DNA from: Deefgea tanakiae
GTDB taxonomy: Bacteria > Pseudomonadota > Gammaproteobacteria > Burkholderiales > Chitinibacteraceae
NCBI RefSeq assembly: GCF_019665765.1
Contig: NZ_CP081150.1
Location: forward strand, 1,426,001 to 1,490,000
DNA length: 64,000 nucleotides
Direction of reading: 5' to 3'
Under the pieces are notes generated by a model that made no database searches, was not told where the DNA came from, and worked only from the letters and a program-made list of their open reading frames with translations. Shown one piece after another: positions 1-8,052 of the stretch. How positions within the stretch are numbered: the first letter of the stretch is position 1; each line of letters opens with the position of its first letter. The translations under genes and the position numbers were made by a program.

Positions 1-512
1 TTACCAAACACTGAGTCTTCGCAGGTGCGAAGCAAAAAAACCTTTTGCAGCAGCTGAATACTTTCTTTGACCACATAGCCATTCGGAAACGGACCAAAAT
101 AAGTGTTTTTCTTATCGAGCGTGCCGCGATAGTAAGCCAGGCGTGGGCTGCGATGACCACTCAACATCACGTAAGGATACGATTTATCGTCACGAAACAG
201 GATGTTATAGCGAGGACTTAAAGCTTTAATTAAATTATTTTCAAGAACTAAAGCCTCTGCTTCCGAGCGGACTACCGTTGTTTCAATGCTCGCAACTTGC
301 GCCAGCATTAAGCGGATACGCGGACTTTGGTCGTTTTTTTGAAAATAGGAGCTGACGCGCTTTTTGAGGCTTTTAGCCTTGCCGACGTACAGCACCGTGC
401 CATCGCTAGCCAAATAACGATACACGCCAGGCAAATCGGGCAAGTTTTTAACAATAATGAGCAAGCGAGCGTGGAGCGCTTCAGCTTCACCATGTTGAGA
501 TGTGTTATCCAT
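1..512 (-). CDS. uvrC: UvrABC excinuclease subunit C, N-terminal part (cut by window edge)
   Basis: UvrC makes the dual incisions around a lesion in nucleotide excision repair together with UvrB. Only about 170 N-terminal residues are present; the gene runs off the window at base 1. The visible part is the GIY-YIG nuclease domain: GVYRYL followed by [14 protein letters not shown], then SYFQ, the [13 protein letters not shown] segment and the YFGPFP motif, all typical of UvrC. The ATG at 512-510 lies two bases after the pgpA stop, so the gene looks translationally coupled to pgpA at the end of the long minus-strand run that starts at nrdR. The identity is firm; nothing can be said about the C-terminal HhH and RNase H-like parts. 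Confidence 0.95.
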   Translation of the reverse strand, partial: MDNTSQHGEAEALHARLLIIVKNLPDLPGVYRYLASDGTVLYVGKAKSLKKRVSSYFQKNDQSPRIRLMLAQVASIETTVVRSEAEALVLENNLIKALSPRYNILFRDDKSYPYVMLSGHRSPRLAYYRGTLDKKNTYFGPFPNGYVVKESIQLLQKVFLLRTCEDSVFG

Positions 513-514
513 GA

Positions 515-1009
515 TCAAAGATAAGGTGCAAGCAATACTAAAGGAATGATTGCGAATACGGCGGCCAAAATATCGTCAATCATGACACCAAAGCCACCTT
601 TCACATATTGATCCAGCCAGCGGATTGGCCAAGGTTTAAGAACATCAAACAGGCGAAATAGCACAAATGCCAACACCCAGCCCGCTATTGATGCTGGTGC
701 AACACACAAAACTAACCACATCGCAACGATCTCATCGATAACGATGCCGCCATAATCGCTGACGCCAAGTGCACGCCCTGTAACTTCGGAGGCCCAAACG
801 CCAAGCGCAAATGCGGGAATACAAAACAGCGCGATTGTTAAGTTAGAAAAACCCATTTGCAACAAAGCAAATAAAGGTAGGGCCGCTATGGTGCCCCACG
901 TACCCGGTGCAACTTTTGCTAAACCACTGCCAAAACCAAGTGCAATAAAGTGAGCTGGATGTGAAAAAAGAAAACGTGCATTCACCGCAACGATAGCTTG
1001 TTTTTTCAT
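515..1009 (-). CDS. pgpA: Phosphatidylglycerophosphatase A
   Basis: This membrane phosphatase removes the phosphate from phosphatidylglycerophosphate to give phosphatidylglycerol. The 164-residue product matches the usual PgpA length. It has the family signature [14 protein letters not shown] near residues 28-41, the [10 protein letters not shown] segment near 88-97 and a C-terminal DDILAA, spread over several hydrophobic segments (about 42-70, 92-118 and 140-162). The ATG overlaps the thiL stop by four bases (ATGA), as is common where thiL and pgpA are neighbours. The call rests on motifs and on this well-known thiL-pgpA pairing. Confidence 0.95.
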   Translation of the reverse strand: MKKQAIVAVNARFLFSHPAHFIALGFGSGLAKVAPGTWGTIAALPLFALLQMGFSNLTIALFCIPAFALGVWASEVTGRALGVSDYGGIVIDEIVAMWLVLCVAPASIAGWVLAFVLFRLFDVLKPWPIRWLDQYVKGGFGVMIDDILAAVFAIIPLVLLAPYL

Positions 1010-1968
1010 TTGAAATGATCAAAACCAGAAAAAGCTAAATTCATTCGCTGCCCTTGTGTATCGATAACTTGCACCATGGGCTGATTAGCATCAAAAGTCG
1101 CAATACTGCCAACACGAAACAATGGAGTACTCAATGCCGAACCCAACGTTTCTATCTCAGCACGGTTCGCTGGTGACGCAGTAAAACACAATTCGTAATC
1201 ATCACCTCCAGCTAGAGAAGCCTCGGCAACCAATATTGAATTTAAACTATTTAATTCAATAGCCTGCGGAACCTTGTTAAAGTCAATTATTGCCATTACC
1301 TGTGATTGCTCACAAATATGTGCCAAGTCACCCAATAGACCATCCGAGATATCCATCGCAGAATTAGCCAGTCCTCGCAACGCTTGCCCTAGCGCCACTC
1401 GGGGCGTTGGCAAATCCAAGCGCAAGTCACAACGCAAAGCAATTGCAGCGGGCAATTCAACGCGCCCAGTGCGGTGCATCACAGCGGCGGCTGCAGCGCC
1501 GAGTGGCCCCGACACCCAAATATCATCACCTACTAGAGCGCCGCTACGCAGTAACGCAGCGCCCTTAGGCACTTCACCAGCAATTTGAATTGAAATCGAC
1601 AGCGGCCCACGTGTGGTATCACCACCAATGAGCGGTACACCAAATTGGTCTGCTAGCGCAAACATGCCACGACTAAATGCAGCCAGCCAAGGTTCATTCA
1701 TTTCTGGCAGTGCCAAAGACAAAGTAAACCACGTTGGTTTAGCCCCCATCGCAGCCATATCTGACAAATTGACCGCCAAACACTTATGCCCAAGGCGTTC
1801 AGGATCTGCATCGGCAAAAAAATGTCGGCCAGCGACCAGCATATCGACGGAGATGGCAAGTTGATGACCCGCGCTAACAGAAATAAGGGCGGCATCATCG
1901 CCTACGCCAAGATCAACATCTGGCGTAGGACGGGTGAAGTATTTGGCAATTAAATCGAATTCATTCAC
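1006..1968 (-). CDS. thiL: Thiamine-monophosphate kinase
   Basis: ThiL phosphorylates thiamine monophosphate to thiamine pyrophosphate using ATP, the last step of cofactor synthesis. The N-terminus NEFDLIAKYF, then LGVGDDAAL, the SVDMLVAGRHF segment, NLSDMAAMGAKP, GGDTTRGP, and the C-terminal DISDGL and GGDDYEL are the AIR synthase-like ATP- and Mg-binding motifs in the correct order. I prefer the GTG at 1968, which gives a start MNEFDLIA like known ThiL proteins and has AGGG about 8 bases upstream; a GTG at 1977 is the alternative. A perfect 8-bp stem (1979-1998) sits directly upstream of the ribosome-binding region. The stop overlaps the pgpA start. Confidence 0.95.
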   Translation of the reverse strand: MNEFDLIAKYFTRPTPDVDLGVGDDAALISVSAGHQLAISVDMLVAGRHFFADADPERLGHKCLAVNLSDMAAMGAKPTWFTLSLALPEMNEPWLAAFSRGMFALADQFGVPLIGGDTTRGPLSISIQIAGEVPKGAALLRSGALVGDDIWVSGPLGAAAAAVMHRTGRVELPAAIALRCDLRLDLPTPRVALGQALRGLANSAMDISDGLLGDLAHICEQSQVMAIIDFNKVPQAIELNSLNSILVAEASLAGGDDYELCFTASPANRAEIETLGSALSTPLFRVGSIATFDANQPMVQVIDTQGQRMNLAFSGFDHFK

Positions 1969-1978
1969 AACAGACACC

Positions 1979-1998
1979 CTGCCCGATTACTCGGGCAG
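1979..1998 (-). other. 8-bp hairpin between nusB and thiL
   Basis: CTGCCCGA, four loop bases, then TCGGGCAG form a perfect stem in the 39-base gap between the nusB stop and the thiL start. On the minus strand no T-run follows, so it is not a standard intrinsic terminator. Its 3' arm runs into the purine-rich bases that would serve as the thiL ribosome-binding site, so an effect on translation or mRNA stability is possible. Confidence 0.5.
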
Positions 1999-2016
1999 TT
2001 GATTTTGAGTGGCTTA

Positions 2017-2514
2017 TTAGCCGTTACGGCGTTTGGCGGCTGCAGCGGCAAACTCATCCGCACGCACCAAGGCCGCCAACTTATCCAATACACCATTCAC
2101 AAAACGATGACCATCGGCACCGCCGAATGATTTCGTTAATTCGATCGCTTCGTTAATGATCACAGGGTAAGGTGTTTCTGGCATTGAGATGATTTCAAAT
2201 GCGGCAACATACAATACGGCCATCTCAACAATGCTCACCTCATCTAGCGGGCGCTCAGCATGCGGCTCGAGTGCTTTGGTCAATGGGCCGATGTCTTTGA
2301 TGACGCCAAACAAAACAGCACGAAACAAAATTTCATCGCACTTTGGAAAGTACGGCGTGCTATCGCGCAAATAGCGGTCAATATTGCTACCGGTATCGTT
2401 GGTCATGAGCCACTGGTAAATGCCTTGCATCGCAAATTCACGAGCACGACGGCGCGCTGATTTTGGTTTCGGGCGTGGTGCTGCAGGTGCGTTAGGTGTA
2501 CTTGCTTCGGTCAT
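2017..2514 (-). CDS. nusB: Transcription antitermination factor NusB
   Basis: NusB binds boxA RNA with NusE (S10) and helps transcription of rRNA operons to be completed. The 165-residue product has an N-terminal extension rich in Ala and Pro, then [18 protein letters not shown], the core start found in NusB proteins. The all-alpha body ends with [13 protein letters not shown] and [10 protein letters not shown], the two most conserved NusB segments. The ATG overlaps the ribH stop by four bases; the ribH-nusB order is the classic one in proteobacteria. Confidence 0.95.
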   Translation of the reverse strand: MTEASTPNAPAAPRPKPKSARRRAREFAMQGIYQWLMTNDTGSNIDRYLRDSTPYFPKCDEILFRAVLFGVIKDIGPLTKALEPHAERPLDEVSIVEMAVLYVAAFEIISMPETPYPVIINEAIELTKSFGGADGHRFVNGVLDKLAALVRADEFAAAAAKRRNG

Positions 2515-2978
2515 GCTTGTAATGCCTTTAATAAATTAGCCGTTTCAACGACAGTGCGAGCCGCATCACGGCCCTTTTCTTGGATTCGTACTTCTGCTTG
2601 TTCGTCGGTATCGGTGGTTAAGATGGCATTTGCAATTGCGATGCCGCAATCTAAGCCAACGCGAGTCACACCAGCGCCAGACTCATTGGCGACTAATTCA
2701 AAATGGTATGTGTCGCCACGAATTACCGCACCAAGAGCGATCAAAGCATCAAAGCGATCGCTTTCTGCCATGGTTTGCAGCACGATAGGGATTTCCAATG
2801 CGCCAGCAACGCTGACCAATAGAATATCTTGCTCGGCCACGCCCAACGCGACTAACTCAGCCAAACAAACATCACGCAAACCTTCGCAGACCGGCGTATT
2901 AAATCGGCTCATAACGACGCCAACGCGCAAACCAGCGCCAGACAGATTGGCAGCAATTGTAGGGATACTTTTCAACAT
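2511..2978 (-). CDS. ribH: 6,7-dimethyl-8-ribityllumazine synthase
   Basis: Lumazine synthase joins dihydroxybutanone phosphate and the ribitylamino-pyrimidine to make lumazine, the substrate of riboflavin synthase. The product (about 155 residues) contains [10 protein letters not shown] near the N-terminus, [23 protein letters not shown] with the catalytic His, and the downstream [16 protein letters not shown] (family form G.P..NGVLT.). The ATG at 2978 follows the ribB(A) stop by one base and has AAGGA at proper spacing; a longer reading start at 3002 lies inside the upstream gene and is unlikely. The stop overlaps nusB. Confidence 0.95.
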   Translation of the reverse strand: MLKSIPTIAANLSGAGLRVGVVMSRFNTPVCEGLRDVCLAELVALGVAEQDILLVSVAGALEIPIVLQTMAESDRFDALIALGAVIRGDTYHFELVANESGAGVTRVGLDCGIAIANAILTTDTDEQAEVRIQEKGRDAARTVVETANLLKALQA

Positions 2979-2979
2979 A

Positions 2980-4083
2980 CTATTTTCCTTTTGGCGCCTC
3001 AAAGGCGGTAATTTCTAGGCCAAAACCCATCATGCTTGGGATTTTTCTTTCTGGCGACATTAGACGCATACGTCCAACACCGAGGTCTTTCAACATCTGC
3101 GCGCCAATACCATAGGTACGCAAATCCCACTTCTGTACTTGATTGAGTTTCAATTCTGGCAATGCCCGACCTAAAACATCACTACCCAATTCGGCGCGAT
3201 GCAATAAAATCACAACGCCTTTCCCCGCTTCATTGATTGCAGTGAGAGTAGATTCAATATTCCAAGAGTGCGAGCGAGAGTCAAGGTCAATCCAATCCAT
3301 CACCGACAGCGGCTCATGCACACGAACTAAAACCTCTTCTTCGGGTGTAGGTTGTCCTTTGATAAGCGCCAGATGCGTTGCTGCGGTTAGCTTGTCGCGA
3401 TAAACCGCCATGTCAAACTCGCCAGCAAAGGTGCGCACCTTGCGACGCCCCACGCATTCGACGAGTGATTCAGTTTGGCTGCGGTAATGGATTAAATCTG
3501 CAATCGTACCGATTTTAAGTTGGTGCTCTTTTGCAAAAACTAGCAACTCAGGCAAACGTGCCATCGTGCCGTCTTCGTTCATGATTTCGCAGATGACCGA
3601 TGCCGGCGTTAAACCCGCCATCATCGCCAAGTCACATCCGGCTTCCGTATGCCCCGCGCGCACCAAAACACCACCCGGCTGAGCCATGATCGGAAATACA
3701 TGACCCGGAGAGACTAAATCAGTAGCTTTGGCACCAAAGGCAACCGCTTTTTTAATCGTCAAGGCGCGGTCATGTGCGGAAATACCCGTCGTTACACCTT
3801 CGGCGGCTTCAATCGACGCAGTAAAATTCGTACCAAATGATGAGCCATTGTTTTTTACCATTGTCGGCAAATTCAATAGCTGACAGCGCTCTTGACTCAA
3901 TGTGAGACAAACCAGGCCGCGGCCAAACTTAGCCATGAAGTTAATGGCTTCTGGTGTAACAAAGTCGGCAGCTAACACCAAGTCGCCTTCATTTTCTCGG
4001 TCTTCTTCATCAACCAGAATAACCATACGACCAGCACGTAACTCAGCAACAATTTCTTGAACTGGGGAAATATTAACGGTCAT
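2980..4083 (-). CDS. ribB: 3,4-dihydroxy-2-butanone-4-phosphate synthase fused to a degenerate GTP cyclohydrolase II-like domain
   Basis: Residues 1 to about 200 are a DHBP synthase, which turns ribulose 5-phosphate into the four-carbon unit of riboflavin. [13 protein letters not shown] near 24-36, FGRGLVCL, and [12 protein letters not shown] are the catalytic and Mg-binding motifs. Residues about 205-367 align in layout with GTP cyclohydrolase II (RibA), but the zinc-binding cysteine cluster and the arginine/tyrosine catalytic region of true RibA are not visible; where they should be the text reads [14 protein letters not shown]. This matches the RibBX-type variant known from proteobacteria, so a separate ribA is expected elsewhere. 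The ATG overlaps the ribE stop by four bases. Confidence 0.93.
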   Translation of the reverse strand: MTVNISPVQEIVAELRAGRMVILVDEEDRENEGDLVLAADFVTPEAINFMAKFGRGLVCLTLSQERCQLLNLPTMVKNNGSSFGTNFTASIEAAEGVTTGISAHDRALTIKKAVAFGAKATDLVSPGHVFPIMAQPGGVLVRAGHTEAGCDLAMMAGLTPASVICEIMNEDGTMARLPELLVFAKEHQLKIGTIADLIHYRSQTESLVECVGRRKVRTFAGEFDMAVYRDKLTAATHLALIKGQPTPEEEVLVRVHEPLSVMDWIDLDSRSHSWNIESTLTAINEAGKGVVILLHRAELGSDVLGRALPELKLNQVQKWDLRTYGIGAQMLKDLGVGRMRLMSPERKIPSMMGFGLEITAFEAPKGK

Positions 4084-4787
4084 TTTTCTTCCTTAGCCGG
4101 AGACAAAGCCAGCGCATTGATATCAACACCTTGCTGCGCCAGCAAAGACTCTAAAGCGGGCAATAAAGAACCCAGTCGTTCCTCAAGACACTCACGAACC
4201 GTGTCTACCACAACTTGAGTCGCTCGCTCGATCTCGACATTGAGCCGATCACCGACTATTTTGTGCTCAAAAACGGTCATGCGGCGCGTTTCAGGGATTA
4301 GCCACACTTCAAACCAGCCTTCTGCTTTGTTTACTTCTGAAACAGTCAGGCTCGCACCATTAATAGCGATATAGCCTTTGGCAAAAATATAGCGCAGCGC
4401 CTCTTTCGGCACAGCAATCCGCATGCAGTAGTTATTTTCATCTTTACGCACTTGCAAAACGGTCGCAGTAAAATCAACATGGCCCGATAATGGATGACCA
4501 CCAATTTCAGCGCCATCTTTTGCTGCGCGTTCTGCATTAACATCGCTACCGACACCGTACTGAGCCAAAGTAGTAATCATCAAGCTTTGTAGCATCACAT
4601 CAAAAAACAGTCGATTATCAGGCTCAATCTGCGTTACCGTCAGGCAAACTCCGTCAATAGCGACACTCGCCCCAATCTGAATATCAGCACAAAACCCATC
4701 GGGAAAGGCAATATCTAAGGTGCGAATGCCTTCACGATCAAGCACTGACTTGATCCGTGCTACGCCTTGAACAATTCCAGTAAACAT
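4080..4787 (-). CDS. ribE: Riboflavin synthase (alpha subunit)
   Basis: Riboflavin synthase dismutates two lumazine molecules into riboflavin. The start MFTGIVQG is diagnostic. Two homologous beta-barrel repeats follow: the first holds IGASVAIDGVCLTV and HPLSGHVDF, the second FAKGYIAINGASLTV and the linker near GDRLNVEIE. At 235 residues it is slightly longer than usual because of a C-terminal helical tail (about residues 195-235). The ATG shares one base with the stop of the small zinc-ribbon gene (TAATG), and its stop overlaps the ribB start, so the rib genes are tightly coupled. Confidence 0.96.
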   Translation of the reverse strand: MFTGIVQGVARIKSVLDREGIRTLDIAFPDGFCADIQIGASVAIDGVCLTVTQIEPDNRLFFDVMLQSLMITTLAQYGVGSDVNAERAAKDGAEIGGHPLSGHVDFTATVLQVRKDENNYCMRIAVPKEALRYIFAKGYIAINGASLTVSEVNKAEGWFEVWLIPETRRMTVFEHKIVGDRLNVEIERATQVVVDTVRECLEERLGSLLPALESLLAQQGVDINALALSPAKEEK

Positions 4788-4948
4788 TATTGTTTTTCCT
4801 CGAATAGATCAGGATTAGCGCCTCGAATTCGCTGTGATGATTTCAACTCATTGCAGTGATTGCAAAAATAACTCTTTGCTCCGCAAGCCATCAACACCTC
4901 AACAGGCTTGCCACAATCTGGACACAGGATAGGTTGTTGTTCCGACAC
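4787..4948 (-). CDS. Small zinc-ribbon protein (YfgJ-like) inside the riboflavin operon
   Basis: A 53-residue protein fills exactly the space between ribD and ribE. It starts with GTG at 4948, sharing one base with the ribD stop (TAGTG), and ends in TAATG shared with ribE. The sequence has CPDC at residues 9-12 and CNHC at 29-32, with an extra Cys at 22 in the stretch ACGAKSYFC. Two CxxC pairs about 17 residues apart are a rubredoxin-type zinc ribbon. The spacing and the ACGA.xYFC segment resemble the second half of E. coli YfgJ. Function is unknown; the one-base junctions on both sides make translational coupling with ribD and ribE very likely. Confidence 0.85.
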   Translation of the reverse strand: MSEQQPILCPDCGKPVEVLMACGAKSYFCNHCNELKSSQRIRGANPDLFEEKQ

Positions 4949-6057
4949 TAGTTCACTCCTTGCAAGGCCGATTGAATATGAGTAAAACGCAGTGTAATGC
5001 GCTGATCGACACCAACCATACGCCGCTCAAACACCTGCGGTTTAAATTGGTCTGCTAATTGCGATAAGGTAAAGCGGGCCAAGGGCAAGCCTTCACCCAG
5101 TAAAACGGGTGCTTGATAAAGCACCATTTCATCGACTAAGCCTGCTTGTAAAAATGCACCGTTCAAAGTACCGCCCGCCTCAATAGTCACTTCATTACAG
5201 CCACGCTGAGCAAGCAGGTTGAGTAATGCGGGCAAATCAACTCGCTCACCCGACACATCCGCCAACACTCGCACTTCTGCACCACTGGCTTCTAGCGCAA
5301 GGCGGCGCTCAGATTCTTTTGCGGCAATGACAATCACTTTAGTTTGTTGCAAAATTTTTGCTTCGCATGGCGTGCGCATCTGACTATCAAGAATCACGAC
5401 CCACGGCTGACGAACAACAGAAAATTCACGCACATTAAGCTGTGGATCATCGGCAAGTACGGTTTCAATACTGGTAATCATCGCGCAACTGCGCGCGCGC
5501 AAGCGCTGCACATCAGAGCGCGCCGCAACACCTGTAATCCATTTGGATTGTCCATCTTTTAGCGCAACACGACCATCCAGACTTGCCGCAGTTTTGATGC
5601 GGACCCAAGGCTTTTTTAAAATCATTCGATTAAAAAAACCCTTGTGGTGCTCAAGCGCAGCATCATGAAGCACACCAAACTCAACCTCAATACCAGCTTG
5701 CTCCAAGCGAGCCAAACCTTGACCAGCCACTAGCGGATTTGGATCACGCAGTGCAACAACAACTCGGGCCACACCGGCTGCGATTAAAGCGTTGGCACAC
5801 GGCGGAGTCTTACCAAAATGGCTGCATGGTTCAAGCGTCACGTAAACGGTTGCACCTAAGGCGGCCTCACCCGCCATGGCCAGCGCCATCACTTCAGCGT
5901 GCGCCCCACCCGCGACTTGGCTATGACCATGGCCAATGATCTCAGCATCTTTGACTATGACGCAGCCCACGCAAGGATTGGGCGAGCTATTGCGCTCACC
6001 CAGCGCTGCATAATGCAAGGCTTTGGCCATCATCGAAAAATCAAGAGCTTGAACCAC
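4948..6057 (-). CDS. ribD: Bifunctional diaminohydroxyphosphoribosylaminopyrimidine deaminase / 5-amino-6-(5-phosphoribosylamino)uracil reductase
   Basis: RibD carries out the second and third steps of the riboflavin pathway. Residues about 8-145 form the cytidine deaminase-like zinc domain: SPNPCVGCVIV, GGAHAEVMAL with the catalytic His-Ala-Glu, and LEPCSHFGKTPPCANAL with the zinc cysteines. Residues about 150-369 form the NADPH-dependent reductase (KTAASLDGRVAL, ADDPQLNVR, IEAGGTLNGAFL). I take the GTG at 6057 as start, with AAGGA overlapping the nrdR stop region; the ATG at 6030-6028 is an alternative that loses nine residues. The gene is directly downstream of nrdR, a common arrangement. 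Confidence 0.95.
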   Translation of the reverse strand: MVQALDFSMMAKALHYAALGERNSSPNPCVGCVIVKDAEIIGHGHSQVAGGAHAEVMALAMAGEAALGATVYVTLEPCSHFGKTPPCANALIAAGVARVVVALRDPNPLVAGQGLARLEQAGIEVEFGVLHDAALEHHKGFFNRMILKKPWVRIKTAASLDGRVALKDGQSKWITGVAARSDVQRLRARSCAMITSIETVLADDPQLNVREFSVVRQPWVVILDSQMRTPCEAKILQQTKVIVIAAKESERRLALEASGAEVRVLADVSGERVDLPALLNLLAQRGCNEVTIEAGGTLNGAFLQAGLVDEMVLYQAPVLLGEGLPLARFTLSQLADQFKPQVFERRMVGVDQRITLRFTHIQSALQGVN

Positions 6058-6063
6058 CTCGGC

Positions 6064-6516
6064 TTATTCCTTGCTCACTTCACGAATAACATCGCGAAAA
6101 TCTTCAACGTCTTGAAATGAACGATACACGGAAGCAAAACGAATGTAGGCGACCTTATCAAGCTTGGCCAGCTCAGCAATTACCATCTCACCGATCTGAC
6201 GTGACATGATTTCGCGATCACCCACGGTGAGTACTTTTTGAATAATCCGGGAAATCGCCTCATCAACCAATGGAGTTGGCACGGGACGTTTATGCAGGGC
6301 ACGCAGGAAACTGGTACGAACTTTTTCACGATCAAACTCGGCTCGCTGGCCATTTTGTTTGACGACTTGTGGCATTCGAACTTCGGCGGTCTCAAAAGTG
6401 GTGAAACGTTTATCACAAATGGTGCAACGTCGACGTCGACGCACCGTATCGCCCTCATCAGAAATACGAGAGTCAACAACCTGCGTATCAGGCGAGCCGC
6501 AAAATGGACATTTCAT
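6064..6516 (-). CDS. nrdR: Transcriptional repressor NrdR
   Basis: NrdR binds NrdR boxes and represses ribonucleotide reductase genes in response to bound nucleotides. The N-terminus [17 protein letters not shown] with a second pair [10 protein letters not shown] forms the zinc ribbon. An ATP-cone domain follows ([16 protein letters not shown] and onward). The 150-residue length is normal. It is the first gene of the minus-strand run into ribD, with six bases between the genes. No FMN riboswitch was seen in front of it. Confidence 0.97.
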   Translation of the reverse strand: MKCPFCGSPDTQVVDSRISDEGDTVRRRRRCTICDKRFTTFETAEVRMPQVVKQNGQRAEFDREKVRTSFLRALHKRPVPTPLVDEAISRIIQKVLTVGDREIMSRQIGEMVIAELAKLDKVAYIRFASVYRSFQDVEDFRDVIREVSKE

Positions 6517-6608
6517 AGCACTTAAACCTACAAAGAACGAATAAAGAGCATCTTAATCTGTTCACAAAAAAATAAACAGAAAAGCCAGAGAAAGGTAAAT
6601 CTTTACAT

Positions 6609-6657
6609 ATGTATATGAATATAGGTATTGCCGGTCAATGCCTACATTCATATACAT
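6609..6657. repeat. Long imperfect inverted repeat (hairpin) between nrdR and glyA
   Basis: Two 22-base arms (6609-6630 and 6636-6657) separated by CCGGT are complementary except at two positions. The inner part reads TAGGTATTG / CAATGCCTA and the outer part GTATATGAAT / ATTCATATAC. It lies between nrdR and glyA, just upstream (on the minus strand) of nrdR's side of the glyA terminator. It may be a dispersed extragenic palindrome or a structured 3' end. It shares only the AGGTATT word with the repeats at 29215 and 41668. Confidence 0.6.
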
Positions 6658-6660
6658 ACG

Positions 6661-6685
6661 AAAAAGGTGGGGCATACCCCCACCC
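6661..6685 (-). terminator. Intrinsic terminator of glyA
   Basis: On the minus strand GGTGGGG, a five-base loop and CCCCACC are followed at once by TTTTT. The stem occupies 6666-6684 and lies about 20 bases after the glyA stop. Confidence 0.85.
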
Positions 6686-6702
6686 TTGTTCATTCACACC
6701 AA

Positions 6703-7950
6703 TTAAGCAACGTACACAGGGAAACGTGCAGTCAATGCTTTAACTTTCGCAGATACGGCATCGATATTGGCTTGATCCTCTGGATTGTCCAACACATCCG
6801 CAATCAGGTGAGCAACTTGAATCGCTTCCGCTTCTTTAAAGCCGCGCGTTGTGATCGCTGGCGCGCCGATACGAATACCGGAAGTCACGAATGGGCTTTC
6901 TGGATCATTCGGGATCGCATTTTTGTTAACCGTGATATGCGCTTTACCCAAGAAGGCATCCGCTGCTTTACCAGTCAGGCCTTTAGGGCGCAAGTCAACC
7001 AAGAAAACGTGAGATTCAGTACGGCCAGAAATGATGCGCAAACCACGCTCAGCCAAAGTCGCGGCCATTGCTTGTGCATTTTTAATCACTTGCGCTTGGT
7101 ATTCTTTGAACTCTTCAGTCGCCGCTTCTTTGAACGCAACCGCTTTGCCAGCGATGACGTGCATCAACGGGCCGCCTTGCAGCGTTGGGAAAACGTTTGA
7201 ATTCAATGATTTTTCGAATTCAGCTTTAGCCAAAATAATGCCGCCGCGTGGGCCGCGCAAAGTTTTGTGCGTTGTTGACGTCACGAAGTGCGCGTGCGGC
7301 ACTGGATTTGGGTACACACCTGCAGCGATCAAGCCCGCATAGTGAGCCATATCGACCATGAAGTAAGCGCCTACTTTGTCGGCAATTTCACGCATACGAG
7401 CCCAGTCAAAACGCAAGGCGTAAGCAGAAGCACCGCCAATCAGTAGTTTTGGCTTAGTCTCGAGCGCAACGCGTTCCATATCGTCGTAATCGATTTCTTC
7501 GTTTTCATTCAAACCGTAAGCAACGATATTGAATAATTTACCAGACAAGTTAGCTGGTGAACCGTGCGTCAAGTGACCGCCATGACCCAAGTTCATACCC
7601 ATAATGGTATCGCCTGGTTTCAAGATCGAAAAATACACGGCTTGGTTAGCTTGCGAACCAGAATGTGGCTGCACGTTAGCGTACTCTGCACCAAACAATG
7701 CTTTTACACGATCAATCGCCAACTGCTCGATCACATCAACATGCTCGCAACCACCATAGAAGCGCTTGCCTGGATAGCCTTCTGCATATTTGTTAGTGAG
7801 CTGAGATCCTTGCGCTTCCATCACCGCTGGGCTGGTGTAGTTTTCAGACGCGATCAATTCGATGTGTTCGTGCTGACGAACAACTTCTGCAGCCATAGCT
7901 GCGGCTAGATCTGGATCGTAAGAGGCAATAGTTTGTGATTTCGAGAACAT
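6703..7950 (-). CDS. glyA: Serine hydroxymethyltransferase
   Basis: GlyA interconverts serine plus tetrahydrofolate with glycine plus methylene-tetrahydrofolate, the main source of one-carbon units. The 415-residue length is typical. Visible signatures are [22 protein letters not shown] near residues 29-50 (shortened here as [10 protein letters not shown]), [14 protein letters not shown], the [17 protein letters not shown] segment, and the PLP lysine in [18 protein letters not shown] lies upstream of the ATG. A strong terminator follows the gene. It is apparently transcribed alone. Confidence 0.97.
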   Translation of the reverse strand: MFSKSQTIASYDPDLAAAMAAEVVRQHEHIELIASENYTSPAVMEAQGSQLTNKYAEGYPGKRFYGGCEHVDVIEQLAIDRVKALFGAEYANVQPHSGSQANQAVYFSILKPGDTIMGMNLGHGGHLTHGSPANLSGKLFNIVAYGLNENEEIDYDDMERVALETKPKLLIGGASAYALRFDWARMREIADKVGAYFMVDMAHYAGLIAAGVYPNPVPHAHFVTSTTHKTLRGPRGGIILAKAEFEKSLNSNVFPTLQGGPLMHVIAGKAVAFKEAATEEFKEYQAQVIKNAQAMAATLAERGLRIISGRTESHVFLVDLRPKGLTGKAADAFLGKAHITVNKNAIPNDPESPFVTSGIRIGAPAITTRGFKEAEAIQVAHLIADVLDNPEDQANIDAVSAKVKALTARFPVYVA

Positions 7951-8052
7951 GAGCGGATCGCTTCCGATGGCCGTTTAAAGATGAGCGATTCTACCACGTT
8001 CGCCACAAATTTGAGATGCGCAATCATCACTTCTTCATGCAGTATATTCATA

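Noticed and set aside
2554-3018. 154-codon open frame opposite ribH
   Set aside because: Ser/Ala/Thr-rich shadow translation of ribH; no independent support.
6517-6608. Possible FMN riboswitch ahead of nrdR-rib genes
   Set aside because: No conserved RFN element words seen; the region is short and AT-rich.
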